A model generated the notes under the pieces. That model was not told the origin of the DNA, did not search any database, and worked only from the letters and a program-made list of their open reading frames with translations. Shown piece after piece: positions 47,957 through 57,396 of a stretch of 64,000 bases of DNA. Origin of the DNA: Gemmobacter lutimaris. Its GTDB lineage: Bacteria; Pseudomonadota; Alphaproteobacteria; Rhodobacterales; Rhodobacteraceae. The first letter of the stretch is position 1, and each line of letters begins with the position of its first letter. Where the stretch lies: NCBI RefSeq assembly GCF_003570715.1, contig NZ_QXXQ01000003.1, forward strand, positions 124,001-188,000. Direction: 5' to 3'. Position numbers and translations under genes: made by a program.

Positions 47957-48702
47957 TGCACGAGGCGGCCGCTTTTAGTGAGTATATCATTTATGCTGAT
48001 GAAAGTGGCTCGCCAGTTCTGGGGGCTGATGCGAGTGATTTTCCGATCTTCGTGTTGGTCTTCCTGATTGTCCGAAAGTCCTACTATGCCGGTTCACTCG
48101 TGCCTCAGTTTCAAGCTCTCAAATTTGAAACTGTCGGGCATGATCAGTTGATTCTTCATGAGCGGGATATCCGGCGACAGTCTGGTGCGTTTGCTTTTCT
48201 ACAAGTCTCCGTACAAACCAGAGCAGCCTTTATCGGACGACTGACAAAGATGATCGAAGAGGCGGATATTCACCTTTGCTGTGCGATCATCGACAAGGAG
48301 AAACTCGCGGAGCGCTATTCTGACCCCTGGAGCCCGTATGACCTTGCTCTCACCTTCTGCATTGAGAAAGCAGCAAAATTTCTTCAATCCGAAGGTGAGA
48401 ACGGGCATGCCGTCCATGTCTTGTTTGAGGCGCGGGGTCAGAAAGAGGATAGGCACCTCGAACTTGAATTCCGGCGCATCGCGGCTGGTCAGCCAAAAAT
48501 CGGGAGAGCATTGCCTGTGATACAGAGCTTCAACTGGCAGCCCATGTTCGTCGACAAAAGATCAAACTCGACAGGTCTTCAAATTGCAGATCTGGCAGCA
48601 AGACCACTTGGGTTGGCTTATCTGCGTCCAGATCAGGAAAATCGGGCTGCCAAAGTTCTTCAACATAAGATGGTCTTCCCACACCCGAAATGCTTCCCGT
48701 GA
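47956..48702 (+). CDS. DUF3800 domain protein inserted between leuC and leuD
   Basis: Protein of 248 residues of the DUF3800 family, of RNase-H-like fold and unproven activity. The acidic N-terminal motif [10 protein letters not shown] (residues 11-20), [10 protein letters not shown] and the late [15 protein letters not shown] match the family. GC content is visibly near 50%, much lower than leuC, leuD or other neighbours, and codon use is different, which points to horizontal gain. DUF3800 genes occur near phage and defence islands. It is read from the leuC transcript, and leuD starts only 124 nt later. Confidence 0.8.
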   Translation: MHEAAAFSEYIIYADESGSPVLGADASDFPIFVLVFLIVRKSYYAGSLVPQFQALKFETVGHDQLILHERDIRRQSGAFAFLQVSVQTRAAFIGRLTKMIEEADIHLCCAIIDKEKLAERYSDPWSPYDLALTFCIEKAAKFLQSEGENGHAVHVLFEARGQKEDRHLELEFRRIAAGQPKIGRALPVIQSFNWQPMFVDKRSNSTGLQIADLAARPLGLAYLRPDQENRAAKVLQHKMVFPHPKCFP

Positions 48703-48826
48703 AAAAGCCGAAGGGCCTCCGAGCAAGCCCAGAAGCCCCACGCCGACCGAAAAACTCCAGCCCATTTCATTAGTATATGTAATGGACTGGCGACCAAAAG
48801 TCAACTTAACAAGGGCTCATAGCACC

Positions 48827-49432
48827 ATGGACAAGTTCACCACCCTCACCGGCGTTGCCGCGCCGATGCCGCTGGTCAATATCGACACCGATATGATCAT
48901 CCCGAAGCAGTTCCTGAAAACGATCCAGCGTTCGGGTCTTGGCAAGAACCTGTTTGACGAGATGCGTTACACGCAGGACGGCGCCGAGATTGCCGATTTC
49001 GTGCTGAACCAGCCGGCTTACCGCAAGGCCGAGATCATCGTTGCCGGTGACAACTTCGGCTGCGGTTCCTCGCGCGAGCATGCGCCCTGGGCGCTTCTGG
49101 ATTTCGGCATCCGCTGCGTGATCTCGACCAGCTTTGCCGACATCTTCTTCAACAACTGCTTCAAGAACGGCATCCTGCCGATCGTGATGCCGCAGGAGGT
49201 TGTGAATGTGCTGATGGAGGACGCGAAGAAAGGCGAAAATGCCCGGATGACCGTCGATCTGGAAGCGCAGACCGTCACCACCTCGGATGGGCAGAGCTTC
49301 GGCTTCGAGGTCGATCCGTTCCGCAAGCATTGCCTGCTGAACGGGCTGGATGACATCGGCCTGACGCTGGAGAAAGTGGCAAGCATCGACACATTCGAGG
49401 CCAAGGCAGGTCTGCTGCGTCCCTGGGTCTGA
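48827..49432 (+). CDS. leuD: 3-isopropylmalate dehydratase small subunit
   Basis: Swivelling-domain partner of LeuC, 201 residues, with the start [20 protein letters not shown] and the typical [23 protein letters not shown] 48827 has an AAGGG site upstream. Normally next to leuC; here separated by the low-GC DUF3800 gene and 124 nt which may carry a promoter. Terminated by the hairpin at 49457. Confidence 0.96.
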   Translation: MDKFTTLTGVAAPMPLVNIDTDMIIPKQFLKTIQRSGLGKNLFDEMRYTQDGAEIADFVLNQPAYRKAEIIVAGDNFGCGSSREHAPWALLDFGIRCVISTSFADIFFNNCFKNGILPIVMPQEVVNVLMEDAKKGENARMTVDLEAQTVTTSDGQSFGFEVDPFRKHCLLNGLDDIGLTLEKVASIDTFEAKAGLLRPWV

Positions 49433-49456
49433 CCTTCAGGACCCACTACATCTTGT

Positions 49457-49491
49457 GCCGCCTTGGGTTGAAACCCCAAGGCGGCCTTTTT
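49457..49491 (+). terminator. Intrinsic terminator of leuD
   Basis: Perfect 11-bp stem GCCGCCTTGGG/CCCAAGGCGGC with a 7-nt loop followed by TTTTT, 25 nt after the leuD stop. Strong Rho-independent form. Confidence 0.85.
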
Positions 49492-49598
49492 CTTGCCCTG
49501 CTTTGATGCAAAGTGGCGACAGTTTTTCCCCGTAATTGCCGCATTGATCGCGTTAAATGCCCTGAACCGTTGCGACTTTGAAAGAAAGAAGGCAAAAC

Positions 49599-50534
49599 TT
49601 GGGCAAGATTGAGGCAGCCCGTCGCAAAGCACGGGAAAAACTGGGAAAAGCCGTCCGGCAACGTATCGGGCGGCGCCGGGTTGAGGAAGGCAAGGCAGTG
49701 TTCACACGGCTGATAGGGGCCGCGTTTCGGGCGTTTTTCGTGGTGGTGCTTGTTGCAACCCCTTCGGTTCTCATGCCCGGAACCGGCTCTGACGAAAAGC
49801 AGATGGTGGCGCTGGTGGCCCTGTTCGCTGGCGCGCTGACCTTTGCGGAATACAAGACCACCTATCCGGGGTTGGTGGAGTTCCGTGATGCGCCGCCCTT
49901 CAACCGCATCCGCTTTCTGATCCTGTTCTGCACCGTCTTCATTCTGACCGTCATACAGAAAAGCCTGGTGGAGCCTTCAACTCTCAACACCCTGATCGGG
50001 GCCATTGGCCTGCTGATCGGGCAGGCGATGGATTTCCCCTATTCGCCGGTCCGTCTGGCGACCCTGATGATGACCGAGGGCGCGTCGGAGCTTCAGGTCA
50101 TCTCGGTGCGCACGGCTGCGGCGATGGCCTATCTGATCTCGCTGGTGGGGTTGGCCGTTTTTGTTATCCTGCTGAAGCTGAAGGGCTGGCCAGACCGTGG
50201 CAATGGCTTCAACGTCTGGGTCAACCTGCCCACCTTCGACCCGACGACCGGCGGCGATGTCGTTGTGCGGCTGGAGCGCGATGCGCGGATCAACATCGCC
50301 TTCGGTTTTCTGCTGCCCTTCCTGATCCCGGCGGTCGTGCGCATCGGATCGGCCGGGTTCGAGCCTCTGACTTTGACCAATCCGCAAACCCTGATCTGGA
50401 CGATGACCGCATGGGCTTTCCTGCCGTTCAGCCTGTTCATGCGCGGTATCGCCATGGGCAAGATCGCCGAGATGATCCGCGAAAAGCGCCGTATTTCCAG
50501 TGTGATGGGCGCGGAAGGCTATATGCCTGCCTGA
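49599..50534 (+). CDS. Conserved hypothetical membrane protein
   Basis: Inner-membrane protein of about 311 residues with six or so spans in two groups (residues about 40-155 and 165-290) separated by a periplasmic or cytoplasmic loop rich in polar residues (PTFDPTTGGDVVVRLERDAR). The basic N-terminus is KIEAARRKAREKLGKAVRQR. No family with known function recognised. Start is TTG; I chose 49599 because AGAAGGC lies upstream, though TTG at 49578 is possible. Overlaps or abuts the exonuclease-family gene. Confidence 0.65.
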   Translation: MGKIEAARRKAREKLGKAVRQRIGRRRVEEGKAVFTRLIGAAFRAFFVVVLVATPSVLMPGTGSDEKQMVALVALFAGALTFAEYKTTYPGLVEFRDAPPFNRIRFLILFCTVFILTVIQKSLVEPSTLNTLIGAIGLLIGQAMDFPYSPVRLATLMMTEGASELQVISVRTAAAMAYLISLVGLAVFVILLKLKGWPDRGNGFNVWVNLPTFDPTTGGDVVVRLERDARINIAFGFLLPFLIPAVVRIGSAGFEPLTLTNPQTLIWTMTAWAFLPFSLFMRGIAMGKIAEMIREKRRISSVMGAEGYMPA

Positions 50535-51571
50535 TTGCGCTCAGTCTCGCGGCACCGGCCGGGGCGGACGAACTGCGCATTGCCACATGGAATGCGGGGC
50601 TGACCCGCAAAGGCCCCGGTCTTCTGCTGGAGGAAATCGAGCGCGGCAAGAGCCCGGCGATTTCTGGTGCCGTGGCAGTGATCGTGGCGCTGGATGCCGA
50701 TGTGCTGCTGCTGACCGGGGTGGATTTTGATGCCGAACAGGCGGCGCTGACGGCATTGCGGGGGCGGCTGGCCGAAGCGGGCCTGTCCTACGGCTGGCAA
50801 TTTGCCCTTGGACCCAACGCTGGTCTGCCCACGGAACTGGATATTGACCGGGATGGCCGGTTGAACGGCCCGCGAGACGCTATGGGCTATGGCGCATTCC
50901 GGGGGCAGGGCGGCATGGCGCTGCTGTCGCGCCTGCCGATCCGGGCCGAGGCTGCTGTGGATTACACGGGCTTCCTGTGGGCCGATCTGCCGGGCGCGCT
51001 GTTGCCGCCGGGGATGGGTGCGGAGGAGCGGGCGCTTCAAAGGTTGTCGTCTGTCAATCACTGGCAGGTTGGGCTGGATCTGCCCGATGGGACCAAGCTG
51101 GAGCTTCTGGCCTGGGCCGCGACGCCGCCGGTGTTCGATGGGCCGGAGGATCGCAACGGCCGCCGCAATCACGACGAGGCTGCCTTCTGGCTTCGCCTTC
51201 TGGACGGCGCCTTGCCACTTGATCCGCCACAGGCGCCCTTCGTGCTGCTGGGCGACGCCAATCTTGACACACAGGACGGCGATGGCCGCCCCGAGGCGCT
51301 GCGCGCCCTGCTGTCCGACCCCCGTCTGCAAGACCCGGCCCCCCGCGCGGCCGAGGTTTCACCCGAACCCGACCACAAGGGCGACCCTGCGCTGGATACC
51401 GCATTCTACGCCAAAGGGCCGGGCGGGTTGCGGGTGGATTACATCCTGCCCTCTGCCGGTCTGCGCGTCACCGGCGCGGGCGTGATGCGCCCGCAAACCG
51501 GCCCGCTGGCCGAGGCGCTGGCGGCCGCCTCGCGGCACTTCCCGGTCTGGGTCACGCTCGATCTGCCATAG
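50411..51571 (+). CDS. Endonuclease/exonuclease/phosphatase family protein (start uncertain)
   Basis: Secreted-type member of the DNase I-like EEP superfamily. Core motifs are visible: RIATWNAGLTRKG (Asn), LLLTGVDFDAEQAAL, LLGDANLDTQDGD (GDxN) and LRVDYILPS; the final active His is in ASRHFPVWV. A hydrophobic stretch LYACLIALSLAAPAGADE looks like a signal peptide with no standard start nearby: the first in-frame ATG is at 50411, giving a 124-nt overlap with the preceding gene, or translation may begin at a CTG near 50531. Substrate unknown. Confidence 0.7.
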   Translation: MGFPAVQPVHARYRHGQDRRDDPRKAPYFQCDGRGRLYACLIALSLAAPAGADELRIATWNAGLTRKGPGLLLEEIERGKSPAISGAVAVIVALDADVLLLTGVDFDAEQAALTALRGRLAEAGLSYGWQFALGPNAGLPTELDIDRDGRLNGPRDAMGYGAFRGQGGMALLSRLPIRAEAAVDYTGFLWADLPGALLPPGMGAEERALQRLSSVNHWQVGLDLPDGTKLELLAWAATPPVFDGPEDRNGRRNHDEAAFWLRLLDGALPLDPPQAPFVLLGDANLDTQDGDGRPEALRALLSDPRLQDPAPRAAEVSPEPDHKGDPALDTAFYAKGPGGLRVDYILPSAGLRVTGAGVMRPQTGPLAEALAAASRHFPVWVTLDLP

Positions 51572-51673
51572 GCGAAACCCCAAGCCTGCTTGACCCGACT
51601 GCCCCCAAAGGCTACGCCACGGCCAACCTTTCTTGCAGATCAAAACCTGCGTGCAGATCAAGGAGCCCTTGAC

Positions 51674-52780
51674 GTGGCAAACCCCTCCATCCTCATCCTT
51701 GCCGGCGACGGCATCGGCCCCGAAGTCATGGCCGAGGTGAAAAAGATCATCGGCTGGTATGATGCCAAGCGCGGCATCGCCTTCGACGTGAGCGAAGACC
51801 TTGTCGGCGGCTGCGCCTATGACAAGCACGGCACGCCGCTGCATGATGACACCATGGCCAAGGCGCAAGAGGTGGATTGCGTACTGCTGGGTGCCGTGGG
51901 TGGTCCGAAATACGACAACCTCGATTTCAGCGTGAAGCCCGAGCGGGGCCTGCTGCGCCTGCGCAAGGAAATGGACCTCTATTCCAACCTGCGGCCGGCC
52001 CAGTGCTTCGATGCGCTGGCCGATTTCTCGTCGCTGAAGAAAGAGGTCGTCGGGGGCCTCGACATCGTGATCGTGCGCGAGCTGACCTCGGGCATCTATT
52101 TCGGCGAACCGCGCGGTATCTTCACCGAAGGGAACGAGCGTGTGGGCATCAATACCCAGCGCTATACCGAATCCGAAATCGCCCGCGTCGCGCGCTCGGC
52201 CTTTGAACTGGCCCGCCGCCGCGGCAACAAGGTCTGCTCGATGGAGAAGGCCAATGTCATGGAATCGGGCATCCTGTGGCGTCAGGTCGTGCAGGAAATC
52301 CACGACAAGGAATACCCGGATGTCGCGCTGTCGCACATGTATGCCGACGCCGGTGCGATGCAGCTCTGCCGCTGGCCCAAGCAGTTCGACGTCATCGTGA
52401 CCGACAACCTGTTCGGTGACCTGCTGTCGGATGCCGCCGCCATGCTGACCGGCTCGCTGGGCATGCTGCCCTCGGCATCTCTGGGTGCGCCGATGGCCAA
52501 TGGCCGCCCGAAGGCGCTGTATGAGCCCGTCCACGGTTCCGCCCCCGACATCGCGGGGCAGGGCAAGGCCAACCCGATCGCCTGCATCCTGAGCTTCGCC
52601 ATGGCGCTGCGCTACAGCTTTGACCTTGGTGACGAGGCGGCCCGGCTGGAGCAGGCGGTCGAGAAAGTCCTCGCCGATGGCGTACGCACCGCTGATCTGA
52701 TGGGCCCCGAAGGTGGCACCCCCGTCTCGACCTCCGCCATGGGCGACGCCATCGTTGCGGCGCTCGACGCCAGCCTCTGA
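51674..52780 (+). CDS. leuB: 3-isopropylmalate dehydrogenase
   Basis: NAD-dependent dehydrogenase of the leucine pathway, 368 residues, producing 2-oxoisocaproate. Family motifs: [16 protein letters not shown] at the start, [10 protein letters not shown], the catalytic [12 protein letters not shown], the Asp motif [12 protein letters not shown] and [17 protein letters not shown] at 51674 is the likely start with AAGGAG 8 nt upstream. It lies apart from leuC/leuD by the membrane and EEP genes, but in the same direction. Confidence 0.96.
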   Translation: MANPSILILAGDGIGPEVMAEVKKIIGWYDAKRGIAFDVSEDLVGGCAYDKHGTPLHDDTMAKAQEVDCVLLGAVGGPKYDNLDFSVKPERGLLRLRKEMDLYSNLRPAQCFDALADFSSLKKEVVGGLDIVIVRELTSGIYFGEPRGIFTEGNERVGINTQRYTESEIARVARSAFELARRRGNKVCSMEKANVMESGILWRQVVQEIHDKEYPDVALSHMYADAGAMQLCRWPKQFDVIVTDNLFGDLLSDAAAMLTGSLGMLPSASLGAPMANGRPKALYEPVHGSAPDIAGQGKANPIACILSFAMALRYSFDLGDEAARLEQAVEKVLADGVRTADLMGPEGGTPVSTSAMGDAIVAALDASL

Positions 52781-52816
52781 TTGGCTGGCATCTGATCGGT
52801 TGATCCGCGCGATTTC

Positions 52817-52844
52817 CGGCCGCCACTCGTTGGCGGCCGTTTTT
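52817..52844 (+). terminator. Intrinsic terminator of leuB
   Basis: 9-bp perfect stem CGGCCGCCA/TGGCGGCCG, loop CTCGT, followed by TTTTT, 36 nt after the leuB stop. Confidence 0.85.
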
Positions 52845-52942
52845 GTTGCGCCTGTATGGCTTGAGGCCATGCCCCCCGTTCTGTAAAACGGGCGATAGCG
52901 CAAACACCGCGGCGCAGGCGTCGCTTTCCGCAGGCCAGACCC

Positions 52943-53908
52943 ATGACCCCCAATGCCCAGGGCGCGCTTCTCGCGCTTCTCGCCTTTGCCATCTATGCCA
53001 CACATGACGTGGTGGTGAAGTTTCTGGGCGCCGATTATCACGCAATCCAGATCATCTTCTTCGCGGGTCTGCTGAGCTTCCCGCTCGCCACCACCATGCT
53101 GATGAGCGACCGCACCGATGGCCACCTGCGCCCGCGCCACCCGTGGTGGATGGCTCTGCGTATGGTGTCTACGGTCATCACCGGCGTCTCTGCCTTCTAT
53201 GCCTTCTCGGTGCTGCCGCTGGCGCAGACCTATGCGATTCTGTTCGCCGCGCCCCTGCTGATCACTTTGTTGGCCATTCCGCTTCTGGGCGAAAAGGTCG
53301 GTCTGCGGCGGGGCCTTGCGGTGCTGGTTGGATTGGCTGGCGTGATGATTGTGCTGCGACCGGGGGCGGAACCGCTGAGCCTCGGCCATGCGGCTGCGCT
53401 TGCGGCGGCTATATTTTCCTCGCTTGCCTCGGTCATCGTGCGCAAGATCGGCACCGAGGAACGCTCGGTCGTTCTGCTGCTTTATCCGATGATGGCCAAT
53501 TTCGTGGTGCTGGGGCTGGCGCTGCCCTTCGTCTACAAACCGATGCCAGTGGTGCATCTGGGCATGCTGGGCATCATCGCGCTGTTCAGCTTTGTGGCCA
53601 TGCTTCTGATCATCATGGCCTATCGCCGCGCCGAGGCGGTGATCGTGGCGCCGATGCAGTATTCGCAGATGATCTGGGCCGCGATCTTCGGCTATCTGAT
53701 CTTCGACGAAACGCCGGACAGCTACACCCTGCTGGGCGCGGCAGTCATCATCGCCTCCGGCATCTATATCGTGCTGCGCGAGGGGCGGGCGAAAGTGTCG
53801 GAAAACCGCCCGGTGCTGGAATCGCGCTCGCGGCCCGAGACAGGCACGACGCCGCGGATCTCGCTTCTGCTGCGCCGCCGCGAACTGGCAGAGCGGAACG
53901 AAGGCTGA
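52943..53908 (+). CDS. EamA/DMT family transporter
   Basis: Inner-membrane drug/metabolite-type exporter of 321 residues with ten hydrophobic spans in two EamA repeats (residues about 5-140 and 150-285). The segment MIWAAIFGYLIFDETPDSYT is characteristic of the second repeat. Substrate unknown; the C-terminal tail is basic and probably cytoplasmic. tRNA-Pro follows. Confidence 0.85.
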   Translation: MTPNAQGALLALLAFAIYATHDVVVKFLGADYHAIQIIFFAGLLSFPLATTMLMSDRTDGHLRPRHPWWMALRMVSTVITGVSAFYAFSVLPLAQTYAILFAAPLLITLLAIPLLGEKVGLRRGLAVLVGLAGVMIVLRPGAEPLSLGHAAALAAAIFSSLASVIVRKIGTEERSVVLLLYPMMANFVVLGLALPFVYKPMPVVHLGMLGIIALFSFVAMLLIIMAYRRAEAVIVAPMQYSQMIWAAIFGYLIFDETPDSYTLLGAAVIIASGIYIVLREGRAKVSENRPVLESRSRPETGTTPRISLLLRRRELAERNEG

Positions 53909-53974
53909 TTGCACAAGAATCGCATTCGGCCCCCTTGCAATGCCGCGCAATCCGGTTTAACCCCACGCCACGGT

Positions 53975-54051
53975 CGGAGCGTAGCGCAGCCTGGTAGCGC
54001 ACCTGCTTCGGGAGCAGGGGGTCGGAGGTTCGAATCCTCTCGCTCCGACCA
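53975..54051 (+). tRNA. tRNA-Pro (anticodon CGG)
   Basis: 77-nt gene including encoded CCA. Acceptor stem CGGAGCG/CGCTCCG, D-stem GCGC/GCGC, anticodon stem CCTGC/GCAGG with loop TTCGGGA reading CGG, T-loop TTCGAAT between GGAGG and CCTCT. Reads proline codon CCG, common in this GC-rich genome. Confidence 0.97.
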
Positions 54052-54274
54052 GTTATCCCCCTGAAAATAAAGAGTATAGTGCCCTTTGGGCGCCCTGCAT
54101 GGCGCGGGGCAGAACCAAAGCGAGCCTGATCCCTTTTCAGGACGAAAGTCCCTGACATTGCCACGGCAGCACGGTGTCATGGTGGGAGCCTCGCACTGCG
54201 CAGTGGCTATGCGCGCAAATAATGCAGGCATATGAGAGTCTTCAGAAAGCCGAAGCTTTGTGACGGCGGCCAGA
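54052..54274. other. Gene-free stretch between tRNA-Pro and GntR gene
   Basis: Contains no frame with a ribosome site or a recognisable domain. It has AT-rich pockets such as CTGAAAATAAAGAGTATAG, unlike most of the window. Adjacent to a tRNA 3' end, so a decayed integration site is conceivable, but no repeat of the tRNA end or integrase remnant is visible. Confidence 0.3.
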
Positions 54275-54931
54275 TCAGTGGCCAAGACATTTCAGTAGGG
54301 CGAGTTTGGCGTCCTTGATGTGCTGTGTGGTCAGCCGGGCGGCAAGTGTGGCATCGCCGGCCTTGCAGGCATCAAGGATCAGTGCATGCTCCTCGACCGC
54401 TTTCCGGTGGCCGTCGGTCAGCGAAAGCTGGGCGCGCAGATAGCGGTCGCTGAGGTTCAGCAGGTTTTCGATCACGCCAAGATAGTGCCTTTGCCCACCA
54501 ACCGCATAAAGCGCGCAGTGGAAGCGGCGGTTCTGTTCCATCCATTCGGCCGGGGTGGCCGCATCGGCAAAGGCCAGATGCGCGCTTTCGGCCTCGGCCA
54601 GGGCGGTGCCGGTCATCCGGGCTGCCGCGTGACGGATGGCATCGCCTTCGACAAGGGCGCGCAGGCGGAAAATTTCCTCGATCTCCTGTGGTGGAAGATC
54701 GGTAACGAAGGCCCCCTTGTAGCGCCGCGTCTCGACAAGGCCGAGCTGTTCAAGCCGGGCGATCGCCTCGCGCACGGGAATGCGGCTGACCTTGAAAGCC
54801 GCGGCAATTTCCTCCTGTCGAAGCTGTGTGCCGTTTTCCAGATCACCATTCACGATGGCCGCGCGCAAGGCCGCGAAGACGACATCCGCGGCGGATCGGG
54901 TTTGTGACAGATCGGTGGGTTCGAACTTCAT
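54275..54931 (-). CDS. GntR-family (FadR/FCD) transcriptional regulator
   Basis: Regulator of 218 residues. The N-terminal winged helix is at residues 12-80 ([20 protein letters not shown] then [17 protein letters not shown]), and the FCD effector domain covers about 90-210 with metal-binding-type His/Asp residues ([19 protein letters not shown]). Divergent from a proline racemase-family gene across a 110-nt gap with an inverted repeat, so it probably controls the hydroxyproline genes. ATG at 54931 chosen from the N-terminal domain. Confidence 0.88.
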   Translation of the reverse strand: MKFEPTDLSQTRSAADVVFAALRAAIVNGDLENGTQLRQEEIAAAFKVSRIPVREAIARLEQLGLVETRRYKGAFVTDLPPQEIEEIFRLRALVEGDAIRHAAARMTGTALAEAESAHLAFADAATPAEWMEQNRRFHCALYAVGGQRHYLGVIENLLNLSDRYLRAQLSLTDGHRKAVEEHALILDACKAGDATLAARLTTQHIKDAKLALLKCLGH

Positions 54932-54991
54932 GTGCCGGATATGCCTCGCATCGACAAAGTTTGCCAGCGAAGAGCTTGGACTCTGCAATGT

Positions 54992-55007
54992 ATATTGGAT
55001 ACAATAT
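54992..55007. promoter_or_regulatory. Candidate GntR operator
   Basis: ATATTG, spacer GATA, CAATAT is a perfect 6-bp dyad centred in the 110-nt divergent gap; it contains TTGGATACAA, close to the TTGTATCCAA-like sites of FCD-type GntR regulators. Confidence 0.55.
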
Positions 55008-55041
55008 TCATTATCGGGCGTCACGCAAGCGGAGGAAAGAA

Positions 55042-56076
55042 ATGCGCAGCACGAAGGTCATCCATGTCGTGTCCTGCCATGCAGAGGGCGAGGTGGGCGA
55101 TGTGATTGTCGGTGGTGTTTCCCCGCCACCCGGCAGCACGGTCTGGGAACAGCGCAACTGGATTGCCCGCAATCAGGTGCTGCGCAACTTCATGCTGAAT
55201 GAACCGCGTGGCGGGGTGTTCCGTCATGTGAACCTTCTGGTGCCGCCCAGACATCCCGAGGCGCAGGCCGCATGGATCATCATGGAGCCGGAAGACACAC
55301 CGCCGATGTCGGGATCGAACTCGATCTGCGTTTCGACGGTGTTGCTGGACAGCGGCATCATCCCGATGCAGGAGCCGGTCACCGAAATGGTGCTGGAAGC
55401 ACCGGGCGGTCTGGTGCGGGTGCGGGCGGAATGCGCGCAAGGCAAGGCCCAACGTATCCATGTCGAAAACCTGCCGTCTTTCGCCACGCGGCTGGATGTG
55501 CCGCTGGATGTGCCGGGGCTGGGCTGTCTGACGGTCGATACGGCCTTCGGCGGGGACAGTTTCGTCGTGGTCGATCCGGTCGCTCTGGGCATCGACCTCG
55601 TGGCCGGGAATGCGCGCGAGATCGCGGAAACCGGCATCCGCATTACCAATGCCGCCAATGCGCGATATCGGTTCGAGCATCCGGGGCAGCCCGACTGGAC
55701 GCATCATTCCTTCTGTCTGTTCGCCGGTCCGGTGTCGCGGCAGGGCAACCAGTTGCGGGCACAATCGGTGGTTGCAATTCAGCCCGGCAAGCTGGATAGG
55801 TCGCCGACCGGAACCGCCGTTTCCGCCCGCATGGCCATTCTGCACGCGCGCAACCAGATGGGGCCGGAGGACCGCTTTACCGGCGTGTCGATCATCGGGT
55901 CAGAGTTTCATGGCCGTATTCTTGGGGAAACCCGCGTCGGGGATATTCCGGCCATCCGGCCCGAAATCAGTGGCCGGGCATGGATCACGGGCACGCATCA
56001 GCACATGCTGGACCCGGCAGATCCCTGGCCCGAGGGCTATCGCATTTCCGATACCTGGCCCCGGCTGTTCGGCTGA
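55042..56076 (+). CDS. Proline racemase superfamily protein, Ser/Thr active-site subgroup (trans-3-hydroxy-L-proline dehydratase-like)
   Basis: Cytoplasmic enzyme of 344 residues of the proline racemase fold. In place of the two catalytic Cys, the first position is Ser90 ([11 protein letters not shown]) and the second Thr256 ([14 protein letters not shown]). Racemases/epimerases use Cys/Cys, and trans-3-hydroxyproline dehydratases Cys/Thr, so dehydration is favoured over racemisation but not proven. The first start, [20 protein letters not shown], follows GGAGGAAAG. Alone on the plus strand, facing the rest of the hydroxyproline genes. Confidence 0.75.
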   Translation: MRSTKVIHVVSCHAEGEVGDVIVGGVSPPPGSTVWEQRNWIARNQVLRNFMLNEPRGGVFRHVNLLVPPRHPEAQAAWIIMEPEDTPPMSGSNSICVSTVLLDSGIIPMQEPVTEMVLEAPGGLVRVRAECAQGKAQRIHVENLPSFATRLDVPLDVPGLGCLTVDTAFGGDSFVVVDPVALGIDLVAGNAREIAETGIRITNAANARYRFEHPGQPDWTHHSFCLFAGPVSRQGNQLRAQSVVAIQPGKLDRSPTGTAVSARMAILHARNQMGPEDRFTGVSIIGSEFHGRILGETRVGDIPAIRPEISGRAWITGTHQHMLDPADPWPEGYRISDTWPRLFG

Positions 56077-56090
56077 GGCCAGGGGTCGGG

Positions 56091-57341
56091 TCAGAACCGA
56101 CGCGGATCGAAGGGGATGAGCGACACCGCAGGCTCCCGACCCGCCACAAGGGCGGCGACCAGTTCGGCAGTTCCGGCGGATTGCGTCAGCCCCAGATGGC
56201 CGTGGCCGAAAGCATAGATCACCCGGTCGGCCCCCGGTGCGCGGGCGATGACCGGCAGGCTGTCGGGCAGCGAAGGGCGGAAGCCCATCCATTGCGTGCC
56301 GCCATTCGGATCGAAGCCGGGCAGGAACTCGGCTGTCTTGCGCACGAGGATTTCGGCGCGCCTGTAGTTCGGCGGAAGGTTCAGGCCGCCCAGCTCTACC
56401 GCGCCGCCGACGCGCAAGCCCTCGCCGATGCGGCTGACGACGAAGCCGTGATTGCTGAAGGTCAGATGGGTGCGCAGATCGAAACTGGCCGTGGGGAAGG
56501 TGGTGTTGTAGCCGCGTTCGGTTTCCAGCGGGATGCGGTCGCCCAGCGTCCGGGCAAGATGATGCGACCACGCCCCGGCGGAAACGATAACCTGCGCGGC
56601 GGTGCGGGTTCCGGTGGCGGTGATGATATCCACGCCCGCCTCGCGCGGTTGGATCGCGCGGACATCTGCCACCTCGATCACGCCGCCTGCGGTGACGAAA
56701 GCGGCGGCAAGGTGTTCCGTCCAACGGGCGGGATCGACGGTGTTCATCCAACCGGGGGTAAAGCCTGCATGGGTGAAGCGCGGGTTCAGCCCCGGCTGGA
56801 TTTCCGCAATCACCGCCGGACTTTCCAGCAGGTCGAAGGCGATGCCATGGCGGCGGCGCAGATCCCACGCGGGCAGCGAGGCGGCGAATTGCGCCTGCCC
56901 CTCATAGACCTGAAGCTGGCCTTCCCGGCGCATCAGCGGCGCCCCGTCAACGCGCGTGATCAGCCGCTCCAGCGCCTGTTGTGACAGCCGCATCAGCCCC
57001 GATTGCGCCTGCACCGCCGCCTCGTAGCGTGAAGGTGCCGTCGCCCGCCAGAAATGCCACATCCATGGCAGGATCTGCGCCGCATAGGCCGGCCGCAGCG
57101 ACAGCGGCCCCAGCGGGTCCAGCAGCCATTTCGGCGCCTTGCGCATGATGCCGGGGGTGGCCAGCGGCTCCAGCTCGGCAAAGGCGAAGGCCCCGGCGTT
57201 TCCGCGCGAGGTTTCGGCGGCCACGCCCTTGCGATCCAGCAAGCGCACGCGGTGCCCCTCGGCCTGAAGCGCCAGCGCGGTGGTCACGCCGATGATCCCG
57301 GCGCCGATGACGATGATTTCCGTTTGGGTGGGATGTGGCAT
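56091..57341 (-). CDS. FAD-dependent D-hydroxyproline/D-amino acid dehydrogenase (DadA-like)
   Basis: Flavoprotein of 416 residues. The dinucleotide-binding GIGVxxG-type motif IIVIGAGIIGVTTALALQAE is at residues 9-28; the C-terminal FAD-contact is in DRVIYAFGHGHLGLTQSAGT. By context it likely oxidises cis-4-hydroxy-D-proline made by the epimerase to pyrroline-4-hydroxy-2-carboxylate. ATG at 57341 is chosen; a TTG at 57362 would add seven residues. Same strand as the epimerase, 55 nt downstream of its stop. Confidence 0.85.
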   Translation of the reverse strand: MPHPTQTEIIVIGAGIIGVTTALALQAEGHRVRLLDRKGVAAETSRGNAGAFAFAELEPLATPGIMRKAPKWLLDPLGPLSLRPAYAAQILPWMWHFWRATAPSRYEAAVQAQSGLMRLSQQALERLITRVDGAPLMRREGQLQVYEGQAQFAASLPAWDLRRRHGIAFDLLESPAVIAEIQPGLNPRFTHAGFTPGWMNTVDPARWTEHLAAAFVTAGGVIEVADVRAIQPREAGVDIITATGTRTAAQVIVSAGAWSHHLARTLGDRIPLETERGYNTTFPTASFDLRTHLTFSNHGFVVSRIGEGLRVGGAVELGGLNLPPNYRRAEILVRKTAEFLPGFDPNGGTQWMGFRPSLPDSLPVIARAPGADRVIYAFGHGHLGLTQSAGTAELVAALVAGREPAVSLIPFDPRRF

Positions 57342-57396
57342 TCCGGTCAGCCATGAAAGCAAGGGGAAACCCCGGCCCTGACGGCCGGGGCTGGGG

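Noticed and set aside
48562-48804. 80-residue minus-strand frame in the leuC-leuD insert
   Set aside because: Covers the end of the DUF3800 gene; no ribosome site.
51359-53950. 863-residue minus-strand frame across leuB and the EamA gene
   Set aside because: Antisense of two well-defined genes, covers a terminator; no domain.
53764-54285. 173-residue minus-strand frame across tRNA-Pro
   Set aside because: Crosses a tRNA gene and the end of the EamA gene; no domain or ribosome site.
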